Assembly (NCBI GenBank): GCA_001803165.1
Contig: MHAZ01000006.1
Span: 311,428 to 375,427, forward strand
Length of the DNA stretch: 64,000 nucleotides
Origin: Stygiobacter sp. RIFOXYC2_FULL_38_25
GTDB taxonomy: Bacteria; Bacteroidota; Ignavibacteria; Ignavibacteriales; Melioribacteraceae
Reading direction: 5' to 3'
Shown here: one piece after another, positions 46,363-55,423 of the stretch
Layout: each line of letters begins with the position of its first letter
Numbering within the stretch: the stretch's first letter is position 1
Translations under genes and position numbers: made by a program
The notes under the pieces: model-generated
What the model was told of the DNA's origin: nothing
The model's input: the letters and a program-made list of their open reading frames with translations, nothing else
The model's database searches: none

Positions 46363-48225
46363 ATGAAAAGATTTTTTGTAGCTCTACTTTTGTTTGCTGT
46401 ATCAATTCAGTTTGCGCAAGGAATAGAATGGATAAAAGCCAATTACACTAAAAAGGAATACAAGATTCAAATGCGTGACGGAGTGAAATTATTCACTTCG
46501 GTTTACACTCCTAAGGACACAAGCAAAACTTATCCAATCATTATGATTCGTACACCTTACACGGTTGCGCCATACGGAGAAGATAAATTTCCCGCTAACT
46601 TAGGTCCTAACGAGGAACTGGCAAGAGCCGGTTACATTTTTGCATATCAAGATGTGCGTGGACAGTTTATGAGCGAAGGCAAGTATGATAACATGCGCGC
46701 TTACATTCCAAACAAAAAAAGTTCGGCAGAGTTTGATGAATCCACCGACGCTTACGATACAATTGATTGGTTGGTACAAAACGCTAAACACAATAATGGC
46801 AATGTTGGTATTTGGGGAATTTCATATCCAGGCTTTTATGCGGCAATGTCGTTGTTAAATTCTCATCCGGCATTAAAAGCTGTTTCTCCGCAAGCACCAA
46901 TTGCCGATTGGTTTGCCGGAGACGATATGCACCACAATGGAATTCTTGCTCTCTCAATGGCTTTTAATTTTCTGTCTAATTTTGATTTTCCGAAAGATAC
47001 TTTAATAACAGATTGGGTTCCCGGTCCGCAGTACGATTCGCCCGATATGTATAATTTCTTTCTGAATCTTGGTTCGGTTGCTAACGCAAACAAAAAATAT
47101 TTACATGGCAAGTATAAGTTCTGGAACGCTGTGACCGAGCATGGAACTTATGACGAATTTTGGAAAGTGCGCTCAAATCTATCACACTTCAATAATATCA
47201 AACCGGCAGTATTAATCGTCGGCGGATGGTATGATTCCGAAGATCTTTATGGACCGCTTAATATTTATCAATCTATCGAAAAGAAAAACACAAACAACAA
47301 TACTCATCTGGTTATGGGTCCATGGAGCCACGGCGGCTGGGCAAGAACAGACGGCGCTTCCTTCGGCGATATTAAATATCCTGAAAGTACCAGCGCTACG
47401 TACAATAAGAATATCATTACACCATTCTTTAATTACTACTTAAAAGGAACCGGAACAATAAATCTTGCCGAAGCAGTTACATACAGAACCGGCAGCTACG
47501 AATGGATTAATTACGATGAATGGCCTCCGGCAAACAGAGAAAATAAAACTCTTTTCTTAGCGCCAAACAAAAAATTAAGTTGGAATAAACCTGTTGAAGA
47601 GAAAAATAATTTTGAAGAATACTTAAGCGATCCGAACAAACCTGTTCCATATACAGCAAAGTTTTACGATTCGCAGCAAGCGTATTTAAGAACATACATG
47701 AATGAAGATCAGCGCTTTGCATACAGCAGACCGGATGTTCTTTCCTTTTCAACAGAAGCTTTGGAAAACGATGTAGTTATTGCCGGACCAATCACTGCAA
47801 ATTTATTTGTATCAATTACCGGAACAGATGCCGATTGGATTGTTAAAGTGATTGATGTCTATCCGGATTCAACAAAAAATATTTCCAGAGCTGCGGATGC
47901 TGCCGAAATGGGAGGTTATCAGAATTTAGTCCGCTTCGAAGGAATGCGTGGGAAATTTAGAAACAGTCTTGAAAAACCGGAGCCGTTTGAGCCAAACAAA
48001 ATTACGAACGTTAAATTCACACTTAACGATATTGATCATACTTTCCGTAAAGGACACAGAATAATGGTGCAGATACAAAGTTCCTTCTTCCCTTTCTTCG
48101 ACCGGAACCCGCAGAAGTTTTTGGATATCTACAACGCGAAAGATGAAGACTTCCAAAAAGCTACTCATAGAGTTTATTTTTCGGAGAAATATCCAACATC
48201 AGTTAGTTTTGGCGTAGTTAAGTAG
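46363..48225 (+). CDS. CocE/NonD-type S15 hydrolase, exported
   Basis: A 620-residue serine hydrolase. The ATG at 46363 is chosen for its GGAGG ribosome site and for the signal peptide MKRFFVALLLFAVSIQF; the in-frame start at 46336 lacks both. The nucleophile elbow is GISYPG, with a helical cap domain and the C-terminal jelly-roll (ITANLFVSITGTDADWIVKVIDVYPD) that marks the X-Pro dipeptidyl-peptidase/glutaryl acylase (S15) group. It probably acts on acyl or Pro peptides in the periplasm. Downstream of the DinB gene on the same strand. Confidence 0.88.
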   Translation: MKRFFVALLLFAVSIQFAQGIEWIKANYTKKEYKIQMRDGVKLFTSVYTPKDTSKTYPIIMIRTPYTVAPYGEDKFPANLGPNEELARAGYIFAYQDVRGQFMSEGKYDNMRAYIPNKKSSAEFDESTDAYDTIDWLVQNAKHNNGNVGIWGISYPGFYAAMSLLNSHPALKAVSPQAPIADWFAGDDMHHNGILALSMAFNFLSNFDFPKDTLITDWVPGPQYDSPDMYNFFLNLGSVANANKKYLHGKYKFWNAVTEHGTYDEFWKVRSNLSHFNNIKPAVLIVGGWYDSEDLYGPLNIYQSIEKKNTNNNTHLVMGPWSHGGWARTDGASFGDIKYPESTSATYNKNIITPFFNYYLKGTGTINLAEAVTYRTGSYEWINYDEWPPANRENKTLFLAPNKKLSWNKPVEEKNNFEEYLSDPNKPVPYTAKFYDSQQAYLRTYMNEDQRFAYSRPDVLSFSTEALENDVVIAGPITANLFVSITGTDADWIVKVIDVYPDSTKNISRAADAAEMGGYQNLVRFEGMRGKFRNSLEKPEPFEPNKITNVKFTLNDIDHTFRKGHRIMVQIQSSFFPFFDRNPQKFLDIYNAKDEDFQKATHRVYFSEKYPTSVSFGVVK

Positions 48226-48277
48226 AGAATTCAAAGGAAATTTTTTTTATGTTGCGGTTAAATTATTTGAGGCAGAG

Positions 48278-48835
48278 ATGAAAAGGACATATTTAGTTTT
48301 ATTCTGCGCAGCACTACTTTCCGGAACCATCTTTTCTCAGTCACTTTCTTTTGGTCCGCAGTTTGGGTTTGTAAAAACCAAAGACGCCGCAAAATCTGTT
48401 ATGATGCCCGGCGGCGCAATAAGAATTAATCTCGGCGGTTTGGGAATTGAAGGCGCCATGTATTACAAGAAAGATGATTATAATTATACTATTGGCACAA
48501 CAACTTCTACTATAACAACCAAAACATATCCAATAATGCTAACCGGTCTTTTCAAAATTCTACCCATTGCTCACGCCGAAGTTGGTATTGGCTGGTACAA
48601 CACAAAAATTGATTACTCAAAACTTTCTACGGCATGGGCTTCAATCAAAGAAGAAACTAAGACTGATTTTGCTTACCACGTAGGTGCTGGAGCTGAGATA
48701 CCGGTCGGCAGTTTTATTATCACCGGCGACGTGCGTTATGTTTTTTATGAATTGAAATTGGATGAGTTGACACAGCCGAAAAATCTTAAAAGTGATTTCT
48801 ACGCCATTATGGTTGGCGTAATGCTAAAATTATAA
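48278..48835 (+). CDS. Small outer-membrane beta-barrel protein
   Basis: A 185-residue protein with signal peptide MKRTYLVLFCAALLSGTIFS and about eight alternating amphipathic beta-strands (for example LTGLFKILPIAHAEVGIGWY and AYHVGAGAEIPVGSFIITGDV), ending in a hydrophobic VMLKL strand typical of outer-membrane insertion. OmpA/OmpW-like in shape but not a clear family member. Ribosome site GAGGCAG at 48278. Confidence 0.7.
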   Translation: MKRTYLVLFCAALLSGTIFSQSLSFGPQFGFVKTKDAAKSVMMPGGAIRINLGGLGIEGAMYYKKDDYNYTIGTTTSTITTKTYPIMLTGLFKILPIAHAEVGIGWYNTKIDYSKLSTAWASIKEETKTDFAYHVGAGAEIPVGSFIITGDVRYVFYELKLDELTQPKNLKSDFYAIMVGVMLKL

Positions 48836-48852
48836 TTTATCGCAGAGGAACT

Positions 48853-49419
48853 ATGATATTCGACAATCTAAAAAACGCTCACTTATATTTTTCTTTAGGT
48901 GAAAAAATTCAGAAAGCTCTCACCTATTTGCAGACTACAAATTTCTCAACTGTTGAACCGGGTACATACGATATAGACGGAACCGATGTGTACGCAATTG
49001 TCAGCGAATACAATACCAAACCGCTAAGCAGCGGAAGGTGGGAAGCTCACAAAAAATATATTGATGTTCAGTATGTTTTTGAAGGGAAAGAGAAAATAGG
49101 TTTTACCGAATCGAAAAAAGTGATGCTGCTGGAAGAATATGATAACCGCAAAGATGTTGCAATCTATAAAGGCGAAGGACATTTTTTGAATGCCGAAGAA
49201 AACCATTTCTTCATTTTCTTCCCTACAGATATTCACATGCCGGGCATAGCGATTAATATTCCCAAAGCTGTAAAGAAAGTTGTCGTTAAGGTTAGCACAG
49301 ATTTCATAGAGCCGCAAGAAGAAGCGATGCAAGAAGTAGAACAGGTAGAAGAGACCCCGCCGCAATTAGAAGAAACTCCTCCGCAAGCGGAAGAAAGCTC
49401 ATCACAAGTTAGTGAATAA
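48853..49419 (+). CDS. YhcH/YjgK/YiaL family protein with Pro/Gln-rich tail
   Basis: A 188-residue protein. Residues 1-150 form the YhcH/YiaL (DUF386) cupin-like fold: FDNLKNAHLYFSLGEKIQKAL, HKKYIDVQYVFEGKEKIGF with its metal-site His, and FFPTDIHMPGIAI. The family includes proposed sugar isomerases or sialic-acid-related enzymes (YhcH), unproven here. The extra C-terminal tail (about residues 155-188) is three imperfect EETPPQ-like repeats, probably disordered. Ribosome site AGAGGAAC. It ends at a strong terminator. Confidence 0.8.
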   Translation: MIFDNLKNAHLYFSLGEKIQKALTYLQTTNFSTVEPGTYDIDGTDVYAIVSEYNTKPLSSGRWEAHKKYIDVQYVFEGKEKIGFTESKKVMLLEEYDNRKDVAIYKGEGHFLNAEENHFFIFFPTDIHMPGIAINIPKAVKKVVVKVSTDFIEPQEEAMQEVEQVEETPPQLEETPPQAEESSSQVSE

Positions 49420-49420
49420 A

Positions 49421-49446
49421 AAAAGACCGGCTTTTGCCGGTCTTTT
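49421..49446. terminator. Bidirectional terminator after the YhcH gene
   Basis: AAAAGACCGGC (49421-49431), loop TTTT, GCCGGTCTTTT (49436-49446), a perfect 11-bp stem with a downstream T run, serving both the YhcH gene and the convergent FKBP gene. Confidence 0.9.
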
Positions 49447-49467
49447 TTTTGTAGATAAATCGTTTGA

Positions 49468-50232
49468 CTATTTTATTTCAAGAAGTTCTACTTCAAAAAT
49501 TAATAATGATGCCGGAGGAATTGCGCCTTCTCTTCCATCTTCACCGTAAGCTAAATCGTAAGGAATGTAAAATTCGAACTTATCGCCAACATGCATAAGC
49601 TGTAAACCTTCTGTCCAACCTTTAATTACTTGGTTCAGCGGAAACTCAGCCGGCTGATTTCTTTGTACCGACGAATCGAATACTTTTCCATCAAGGAATT
49701 TTCCGGTGTAATGAACTTTAACTGTGCTTGTATCTTTTGGAGAAACTGTTCCGGTACCTTTGGAAATAACTTTATACTGCAAACCGCTGGCAGTAACCAT
49801 AACGCCTTCGGCAGTTTTATTTTTAGCTAAGAAAGCACCGCCTTCCAATTTATTCTTTTCAATAAGCGGAGCCATTTCTTCACGTTTTCTTGCTTGTTCA
49901 GCTTTCATTTGTTCAGAACGGATAGCATTCATTCTATCATTAAAACCCATCATAGCTTTCTGCATTTCTTCAGGTGTACATTTTGAGGTTCCGGCAAGTC
50001 CATCTTTCATTCCGGCAAGCAATATATCAAAATTGATTTTCATGTTAGGGTCTTTAAGATTCATAGCAAGATTCTGCCCGATTGCATAGCTAACCGAATC
50101 ATCCACAGTTTTAATTTCTACCATTACATTTTCCTTCTTAGGTGAGTTATCTTTTTTTGCGGCTGGTTTCTTTTGAGCCGTAGAAACTGTTACAACCATT
50201 AACAACAGTAAGAGTACGTTCAAGTATTTCAT
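49468..50232 (-). CDS. FKBP-type peptidyl-prolyl isomerase, exported
   Basis: A 254-residue exported foldase. The signal peptide is MKYLNVLLLLLMVVTVS. A helical FKBP_N domain (residues about 45-130, VSYAIGQNLAMNL and FDILLAGMKDGLAG) precedes the FKBP domain (VKVHYTGKFLDGKVFDSS, PAEFPLNQVIKGWTEGL, IPYDLAYGEDGREGAIPPAS), as in Mip/FkpA proteins. The lysine-rich linker after the signal is odd but common. It assists folding of exported proteins. Confidence 0.9.
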   Translation of the reverse strand: MKYLNVLLLLLMVVTVSTAQKKPAAKKDNSPKKENVMVEIKTVDDSVSYAIGQNLAMNLKDPNMKINFDILLAGMKDGLAGTSKCTPEEMQKAMMGFNDRMNAIRSEQMKAEQARKREEMAPLIEKNKLEGGAFLAKNKTAEGVMVTASGLQYKVISKGTGTVSPKDTSTVKVHYTGKFLDGKVFDSSVQRNQPAEFPLNQVIKGWTEGLQLMHVGDKFEFYIPYDLAYGEDGREGAIPPASLLIFEVELLEIK

Positions 50233-50448
50233 TGTTTCTCCATCTTCTTTTATGATTTTCGGGTGGTGAAAATAAGCCCATCAGATTTGATAAGCAAATT
50301 GACTATTCCCCCTCATTTATATAATATTTTGGGAATTGTCATATTGAGTCCCGGTTTTTGGGACGAAATATCAAAGCAACGGGACAAAGTTATTGTCAAT
50401 ATTTACGCAATCAGCTAATTTGTTTTGTAAACTTTGGAGTATAAGACC

Positions 50449-51423
50449 ATGAGACGCGTTTTTTTGTTCCTATTAGTTTTTTCCTTGTCAGTATCCGCAC
50501 AAACATATTTATCATCCTCTCCTCTGGCACATACATATTCAATCGTAGCGTTCGATCCCGAAACCGGAGACATGGGCGTTGCAGTGCAATCCCATTGGTT
50601 TTCCGTGGGCTCGATTGTTACCTGGGGCGAAGCCGGGGTTGGTGTTGTTGCAACTCAGTCTTTTGTTAATCCGGCATTTGGACCGGATGGTTTAGCACTT
50701 CTTAAAGCTGGTAAATCTCCTCAAGAGACTGTTGATGAATTGATAAAGAAGGATGAAGGAAGAGATGTGCGCCAGCTTGCTATTCTTGATTCCAAAGGAA
50801 GAGTTGCGACATGGACCGGCAAAAAATGTATTCAAGCTGCCGGGCATATTACCGGGACAAATTTTTCCGTTCAAGCAAACATGATGTTGAATGACAAAGT
50901 TTGGGGCGCAATGAATGAAGCATTTACTAAAGCCAAAGGAAACTTGGCTGAGAGAATGATGGCAGCACTCGAAGCGGCGCAAAGTGTTGGCGGAGATATA
51001 CGCGGAAAACAATCTGCGGCAATGCTTGTTGTACGCGCTAAATCAACAGGAAAGGTTTGGGAAGATAGATTAGTTGATCTGCGAGTTGAAGACAGTACCG
51101 AGCCGTTGAAAGAATTGAGACGATTAATAAATGTTCACTCGGCTTACGGACATATGAACAATGGCGATTTAGCTGTTGAGAAAAATGATATGGCAAAAGC
51201 AATGCAAGAATATTCATCCGCGATGAAAATGTTTCCTCAAAATCTTGAAATGAAATACTGGACAGCTATTACGTTAGCCAACAAAGGCAAAATTGATGAA
51301 GCGCTTCCAATGCTTAAAGATATTTTTAAGAAAGATAAAAACTGGAAAACATTAACTGAGCGTCTTGTTCCGGTTGGATTGTTAACTGTAAGCGAAGAAG
51401 ATTTGAAAAAGATTTTGAAGTAA
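50449..51423 (+). CDS. DUF1028 protein with TPR-like tail
   Basis: A 324-residue secreted protein. The ATG at 50449 (TTGGAG ribosome site) begins the signal peptide MRRVFLFLLVFSLSVSAQ, whereas the TTG at 50434 is less likely. The DUF1028 domain (Ntn-hydrolase-like fold) starts HTYSIVAFDPETGDMGVAVQ and includes NPAFGPDGLALLKAGKSPQE. A C-terminal helical part (GHMNNGDLAVEKNDMAKAM, NLEMKYWTAITLANKGKID) looks like one to two TPR units. Role unknown. It ends convergently with the polyferredoxin gene. Confidence 0.85.
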   Translation: MRRVFLFLLVFSLSVSAQTYLSSSPLAHTYSIVAFDPETGDMGVAVQSHWFSVGSIVTWGEAGVGVVATQSFVNPAFGPDGLALLKAGKSPQETVDELIKKDEGRDVRQLAILDSKGRVATWTGKKCIQAAGHITGTNFSVQANMMLNDKVWGAMNEAFTKAKGNLAERMMAALEAAQSVGGDIRGKQSAAMLVVRAKSTGKVWEDRLVDLRVEDSTEPLKELRRLINVHSAYGHMNNGDLAVEKNDMAKAMQEYSSAMKMFPQNLEMKYWTAITLANKGKIDEALPMLKDIFKKDKNWKTLTERLVPVGLLTVSEEDLKKILK

Positions 51424-51427
51424 GTAA

Positions 51428-51519
51428 ATTCTGAACGCCAGCCTTGTCAAGCATTGGCGAGGCTGGAAGTGAAGAATCTCTGACATAATTTCCAACAGAT
51501 TCTTCGCTTCGCTCAGAAT
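51428..51519. repeat. Palindromic family D repeats, one copy interrupted by a nested palindrome
   Basis: AGATTCTTCGCTTCGCTCAG...AT at 51497-51519 is one element. An inverted, related copy at 51428-51479 (ATTCTGAA ... AAGTGAAGAATCT) is split by a second palindrome (CCAGCCT 51438-51444, AGGCTGG 51460-51466). The block separates the convergent DUF1028 and polyferredoxin genes. Confidence 0.8.
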
Positions 51520-51525
51520 GAAATA

Positions 51526-53097
51526 TCAAAACGGGAACTCCTCTTTCAAATCTACTTTTTGCTGTTCTTTCAGTTCTGTGTTTTTCTCTGCAAGCAGATG
51601 AACTGAATTCCCCTCAATATAAATTGCTTTGTACGGTGTAACCGGACAAGCGAACTCGCACGCGCCGCAGCCAATACAATATTTATCGCGCACTTCCGGT
51701 ATTACAAGTTTGCCTTCGTAAGGAATCATGTGTACGGCTTTGGTTGGGCAATGTTCCGAGCACGCGCCGCAATCTGTCTTCTGAGTTTTTACAATGCAGT
51801 TATCTTCAACAAACTTTGCCTTGCCAAGTTGTACTAGTTTTTTCTTCTCAAGTTCAACCGGTAGAATTGCGCCGGTAGGACAAACATCTCCGCAGATTTT
51901 ACATTCAAAATTGCAGAAGCCGGCAATGTTATCTAACCGCGGCTGAAGCATTCCGGTAAAACCATACTCTAAAAACGACGGCTGCAATACTTGCGTTGGG
52001 CAAGCGCTAACACACAAATGGCAAGCTGTGCATTTTGCGTTAAACCGGTCAATGCTTACTGAGCCGGGCGGCGATACCGCAACCTTTCTGAAAACCGGAA
52101 CAGTGCTCGGCTTTGTAACTTTAATTTTCTTTTCAACCTGCGCGGCTATTGCGGAGAATGATAAAAGATAGAGAGAAGTTTTTGTTAAAAAATCTCTTTT
52201 CGAATTGTTAAGCTCTTCTTTCTCCCCTTTGTTCTTGCTGAATGCGAACGTGTAGGTAATTCCTTCAGTCGGACAAGTAGTTAAACAGTTGAAGCAGTTA
52301 ACACACCGCGTAACATCTATCTTCTTGTTATCGCTGTCTATACAGTTTGCTTTGCATTCTCTTGCACACGCTCCACACTTCAAACAATCTTCCTCTTTTA
52401 TAATTACTCTAAACAAAGAAAGTTTGGATAAATAACCGAGAAGTGTTCCAACCGGACAAATTGTGTTGCAGTAAAGTCTTCCCTTCTTCCACGCCATTAC
52501 AAAAATCAAAACAAAAAAAGCTAAGGTGATTGCAAATGGAATTATGTGGAAAGCTTTTAGATCAAAAGGAAAGAGCCAGTAAACTTTTGCGGAGTCTAAA
52601 ACATAAGCCGCCAGGTTATTCATCCAGACTAAGATTGGTCTAAAGAAATTTCCGGCAAATCTTCCGTAGATGCTGTAAGGGTCTAAAAGATTAATTACTA
52701 CCGCGCTTCCAAGAATAAAAACAACAACCACTAAAGTAAGTAATGAAAGACGAAGCGCCCGGTATTCTGTTAAATAGTTGGAGCGGCGTTTCTTTTTCTT
52801 CTTGAATCTCCCGGCTATGTTGTTAATTACATCTTGCAAAGTACCGAGCGGACAAATGCTTGAACAGTAAACTCTTCCGAATAAAATTGTAAGTAGTAAG
52901 ATTATAAGAAAGCCGAAGGTTGTAAAAGAGAGAACAGTTATAAACTTTAGAACTAATGGAACGAACTGAAGAAACACAATTTTGTTTGATACTTCCGGGG
53001 TAATGAGATTGAAAATATCAACAAACAAAAAAGTAGTTGCGATAAAAAATATTAGCGAGACAGCAATCCTAATTTTCCGGAGAAGAGGTGAATTCAT
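51526..53097 (-). CDS. Membrane polyferredoxin (NosR/NapH/RnfB-like)
   Basis: A 523-residue membrane iron-sulfur protein. Membrane segments flank two half-motifs (YCSSICPLGT and YCNTICPVGT), followed by repeated 4Fe-4S motifs: CLKCGACARECK, CVNCFNCLTTCP, CTACHLCVSACP, CKICGDVCP, CGACSEHCP and CIGCGACEFACP. The topology resembles NapH/NosR/MauN-type quinol-to-ferredoxin electron conduits. It is followed 14 bases later by a Tat-exported DUF362 protein, implying a joint electron-transfer role with an unknown acceptor. Confidence 0.88.
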   Translation of the reverse strand: MNSPLLRKIRIAVSLIFFIATTFLFVDIFNLITPEVSNKIVFLQFVPLVLKFITVLSFTTFGFLIILLLTILFGRVYCSSICPLGTLQDVINNIAGRFKKKKKRRSNYLTEYRALRLSLLTLVVVVFILGSAVVINLLDPYSIYGRFAGNFFRPILVWMNNLAAYVLDSAKVYWLFPFDLKAFHIIPFAITLAFFVLIFVMAWKKGRLYCNTICPVGTLLGYLSKLSLFRVIIKEEDCLKCGACARECKANCIDSDNKKIDVTRCVNCFNCLTTCPTEGITYTFAFSKNKGEKEELNNSKRDFLTKTSLYLLSFSAIAAQVEKKIKVTKPSTVPVFRKVAVSPPGSVSIDRFNAKCTACHLCVSACPTQVLQPSFLEYGFTGMLQPRLDNIAGFCNFECKICGDVCPTGAILPVELEKKKLVQLGKAKFVEDNCIVKTQKTDCGACSEHCPTKAVHMIPYEGKLVIPEVRDKYCIGCGACEFACPVTPYKAIYIEGNSVHLLAEKNTELKEQQKVDLKEEFPF

Positions 53098-53111
53098 TTC
53101 GTCATCACTTT

Positions 53112-54029
53112 CTACAAAATGATCCGCTTAATATTCAGTTTGGATAAATCCATTTTGCCGGTTCCCATCGAGTCGGCAATCTTAATGTAACTAACATCGG
53201 ATGGTTCTATACCAAACATTTTTGCCGCCGCCGCATCCGCTACAACCATGTCTGTGCAGAGAATCTGAGATTTCATTACGGCAACATCGGCAGTAGATAC
53301 ACCGCGCGGACCGTTTTGCTTCATCATATAATAAGCATCTACAATATTTAGCGTTGGTTTTTTGTTGTACGTTGCATAATCAGCAATGCACTGATGTAAA
53401 TCGTTGCGGTGCCAATAACCTCTATCCCAAACAACGCCCATCATGTTCTTCATGCAAAGAGAAAGTTTTGTTGAACTATGACTTTTGAGAATCGGCATAT
53501 TGATGAACACATCGGAATCGAGAACAAGTTCGTGAACTTTAGCTTTGGTAAGAGACTTTCCGGCATTGATAGAAACTTCTTGATACATGCTCTCGCTGCC
53601 GCCGGTAACTATAGTTCCACCGGCATCTTTAACCGCTTTTTCAATTCCACTGTTTGCGTAACTGCGTTTCCAGTCATCGCATGTATGATCAAACACGTAA
53701 ACTTCCTTTGCACCGGCATCAAAACAATGTTTTATTACACGCGAAACTAATTTTGGATGTGTGTTTGCGCCGCGTTCAGGTACCGCATCCCAGCCAATGT
53801 TTGGTTTAACTAAAACTTTTTGGTTTTTCTTAACAAAGTTTTTTATTCCTCCGAGCTGCTTGATCGCTTCATCAAACATTGCATCCGGCTCGCCACCTTT
53901 AATTGCAACTAAATCAAATGCCGGTGGAGTTGTAGAACTTGTTCGTGCAAAAATATTTCCGTAAACACCCGGCAATGTAACAGAAGCACCGGCTAACAAT
54001 CCGGATTTAAGAAAGTCTCTGCGTCTCAT
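53112..54029 (-). CDS. Tat-exported DUF362 protein
   Basis: A 305-residue DUF362 protein with a twin-arginine leader (RRRDFLKSGLLAGA) predicted to be exported folded. It contains KVLVKPNIGWDAVPERGANTHP, VFDHTCDD, and SHSSTKLSLCMKNMMGVVWDRG, the usual DUF362 landmarks (an iron-sulfur-associated domain). Only a few Cys residues (CFDAG, TCDDW, LCMKN, QCIADY, LCTDM) are present, so any cluster here is uncertain. It is transcribed ahead of the polyferredoxin with a 14-base gap, suggesting that the two form a membrane and periplasmic redox pair. Confidence 0.8.
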   Translation of the reverse strand: MRRRDFLKSGLLAGASVTLPGVYGNIFARTSSTTPPAFDLVAIKGGEPDAMFDEAIKQLGGIKNFVKKNQKVLVKPNIGWDAVPERGANTHPKLVSRVIKHCFDAGAKEVYVFDHTCDDWKRSYANSGIEKAVKDAGGTIVTGGSESMYQEVSINAGKSLTKAKVHELVLDSDVFINMPILKSHSSTKLSLCMKNMMGVVWDRGYWHRNDLHQCIADYATYNKKPTLNIVDAYYMMKQNGPRGVSTADVAVMKSQILCTDMVVADAAAAKMFGIEPSDVSYIKIADSMGTGKMDLSKLNIKRIIL

Positions 54030-54114
54030 GCTGTCTCCGTAAAAAATAACTCAATAATTTTGTGGCAACATATCAATATGCTATCTTGTATTCAAGAAAT
54101 TAATCGAGGTATTA

Positions 54115-54627
54115 ATGAAAACTGTTGCTTTCCCAATTGAGAAGAAAAACATTAAAGACATTTTGTTCGATTTAGCCGCGCTTGCATTTATAACATTAAC
54201 ACCGGCTTTATCACATATAAGCACAGTTCCGGTTTACCTTTTAGAACCAATGAGAATTGTTTTGTTACTCAGTTTGGTTCATACATCAAAAAGGAATACA
54301 TATTTACTGACAATTGCGTTACCACTGTTTTCTTTTCTGATTTCGTCACATCCATCTTTCTTTAAGGCTACGTTAATCTCATCAGAGTTAGCTTTGAATA
54401 TTTTCTTGTTCTTTTACTTGAGCAAAATCTTAAATAACTATTTTGGCGCGGCTTTGGTTTCTATTATAGCAAGCAAGATTTTCTATTACGTAGTAAAATT
54501 TGGAATGCTGCAAACCGGTTTGCTTGGCGGTGAATTAACCGCATCGCCAATTTGGCTGCAAGTAATTCTAAGTTTGGTTTTTGCCGGTTATGTTGGCTGG
54601 TTCTTCAAGAAAAAAATTCAACTCTAA
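54115..54627 (+). CDS. Small integral membrane protein (ECF-S-like topology)
   Basis: A 170-residue protein with about five to six hydrophobic helices and the opening LAALAFITLTPALSHISTVPVYLLEPMRIVLLL. The length, helix count and loop positions resemble substrate-binding (S) components of ECF vitamin transporters, but no vitamin-specific motif is visible and no EcfA/EcfT genes are present. Ribosome site GAGGTATTA before the ATG at 54115. It is divergent from the DUF362 gene. Treat the ECF idea as a guess; unknown membrane protein is the safe call. Confidence 0.5.
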   Translation: MKTVAFPIEKKNIKDILFDLAALAFITLTPALSHISTVPVYLLEPMRIVLLLSLVHTSKRNTYLLTIALPLFSFLISSHPSFFKATLISSELALNIFLFFYLSKILNNYFGAALVSIIASKIFYYVVKFGMLQTGLLGGELTASPIWLQVILSLVFAGYVGWFFKKKIQL

Positions 54628-54636
54628 AAATTTTCG

Positions 54637-54665
54637 AGAACGTAGGGCTTACAACTCTACGTTCT
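54637..54665. repeat. Hairpin repeat AGAACGTAG/CTACGTTCT
   Basis: Perfect 9-bp arms (54637-54645 and 54657-54665) around GGCTTACAACT, between the small membrane protein and the convergent GT2 gene. It may act as terminator for either, or be a dispersed palindrome (similar wording to family A arms). Confidence 0.6.
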
Positions 54666-54679
54666 TCGTTCTACACTCT

Positions 54680-55321
54680 TCACTCTTCTATCGTGCTGCA
54701 AATGCTATCCGGTGTGTCACGGTAATAAACGTAAGTTGGAAAATTTACCTTCTCAATTCTGTAATACTTCTCCGCTCGCTCAAAGAAATCGGAATCATCA
54801 CTGTACTTCAAATCATGAAATCCACCCAACTCAAGGAACATAGTTCGTTTGCCAAAGAATGTTCCGCCAACCACACATTCGGAAAGATGAATCTCGCGCG
54901 ATAGATCGTTTTTGTCTTTTACGTAAGGATGACCAATTATCTCAACTCCGCCATGAATCATATCCACTTGAGGATTTTGCCTTAGAAAATTTACTCGCTC
55001 TTCCAGATATGTTGGTTTGTATTCGTCATCGCTGCCGAGGAAAGAAATATATTCACCCGCTGCTGCAAGCAAACCAGCATTTTGAGAAAGTGGGGGGCGG
55101 CGGTTCGAGTGTTTCATGTAGCGGATATTTTCATGTTTGAGCAAATAAGAATTCACAATAGGAAAAGTTTCGTCCAAGCTTCCGTCATCAATGATTAACA
55201 ACTCCCAATCGGTAAAGGTCTGGCTAATGACAGAATCAACAGCACGAGAAAGCAGCCCTTCTCTATTAAATGTGGGGAGAATTATTGAAACAACAGGCTT
55301 AAAAGTTTTGTAAACTTGCAT
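54680..55321 (-). CDS. Glycosyltransferase family 2
   Basis: A 213-residue cytosolic GT2/GT-A enzyme. It has the opening VVSIILPTFNREGLLSRAV, the VISQTFTDWELLIIDDGS strand and the metal/nucleotide DDE (FLGSDDEYKPTYL), plus an acceptor-side region ending DDSDFFERAEKYY. It is short for GT2 (usually 240-350 residues), so it may be a minimal or truncated member. The ATG at 55321 is preferred over the TTG at 55330. It likely adds a sugar to a surface glycan. Confidence 0.85.
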   Translation of the reverse strand: MQVYKTFKPVVSIILPTFNREGLLSRAVDSVISQTFTDWELLIIDDGSLDETFPIVNSYLLKHENIRYMKHSNRRPPLSQNAGLLAAAGEYISFLGSDDEYKPTYLEERVNFLRQNPQVDMIHGGVEIIGHPYVKDKNDLSREIHLSECVVGGTFFGKRTMFLELGGFHDLKYSDDSDFFERAEKYYRIEKVNFPTYVYYRDTPDSICSTIEE

Positions 55322-55423
55322 AGAAATCAATCTTGTATTGTGGATGACCGGTCAAATATAGTTTTTTTATTGTTCGTTTTTTTGATAATTTCACCACCCA
55401 AGTTGAAGATTCACCTAATAAAA

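Noticed and set aside
54115-54627. Confident call of an ECF vitamin transporter S-component
   Set aside because: Topology fits but no substrate signature or EcfA/EcfT genes exist here; left as an unknown membrane protein.
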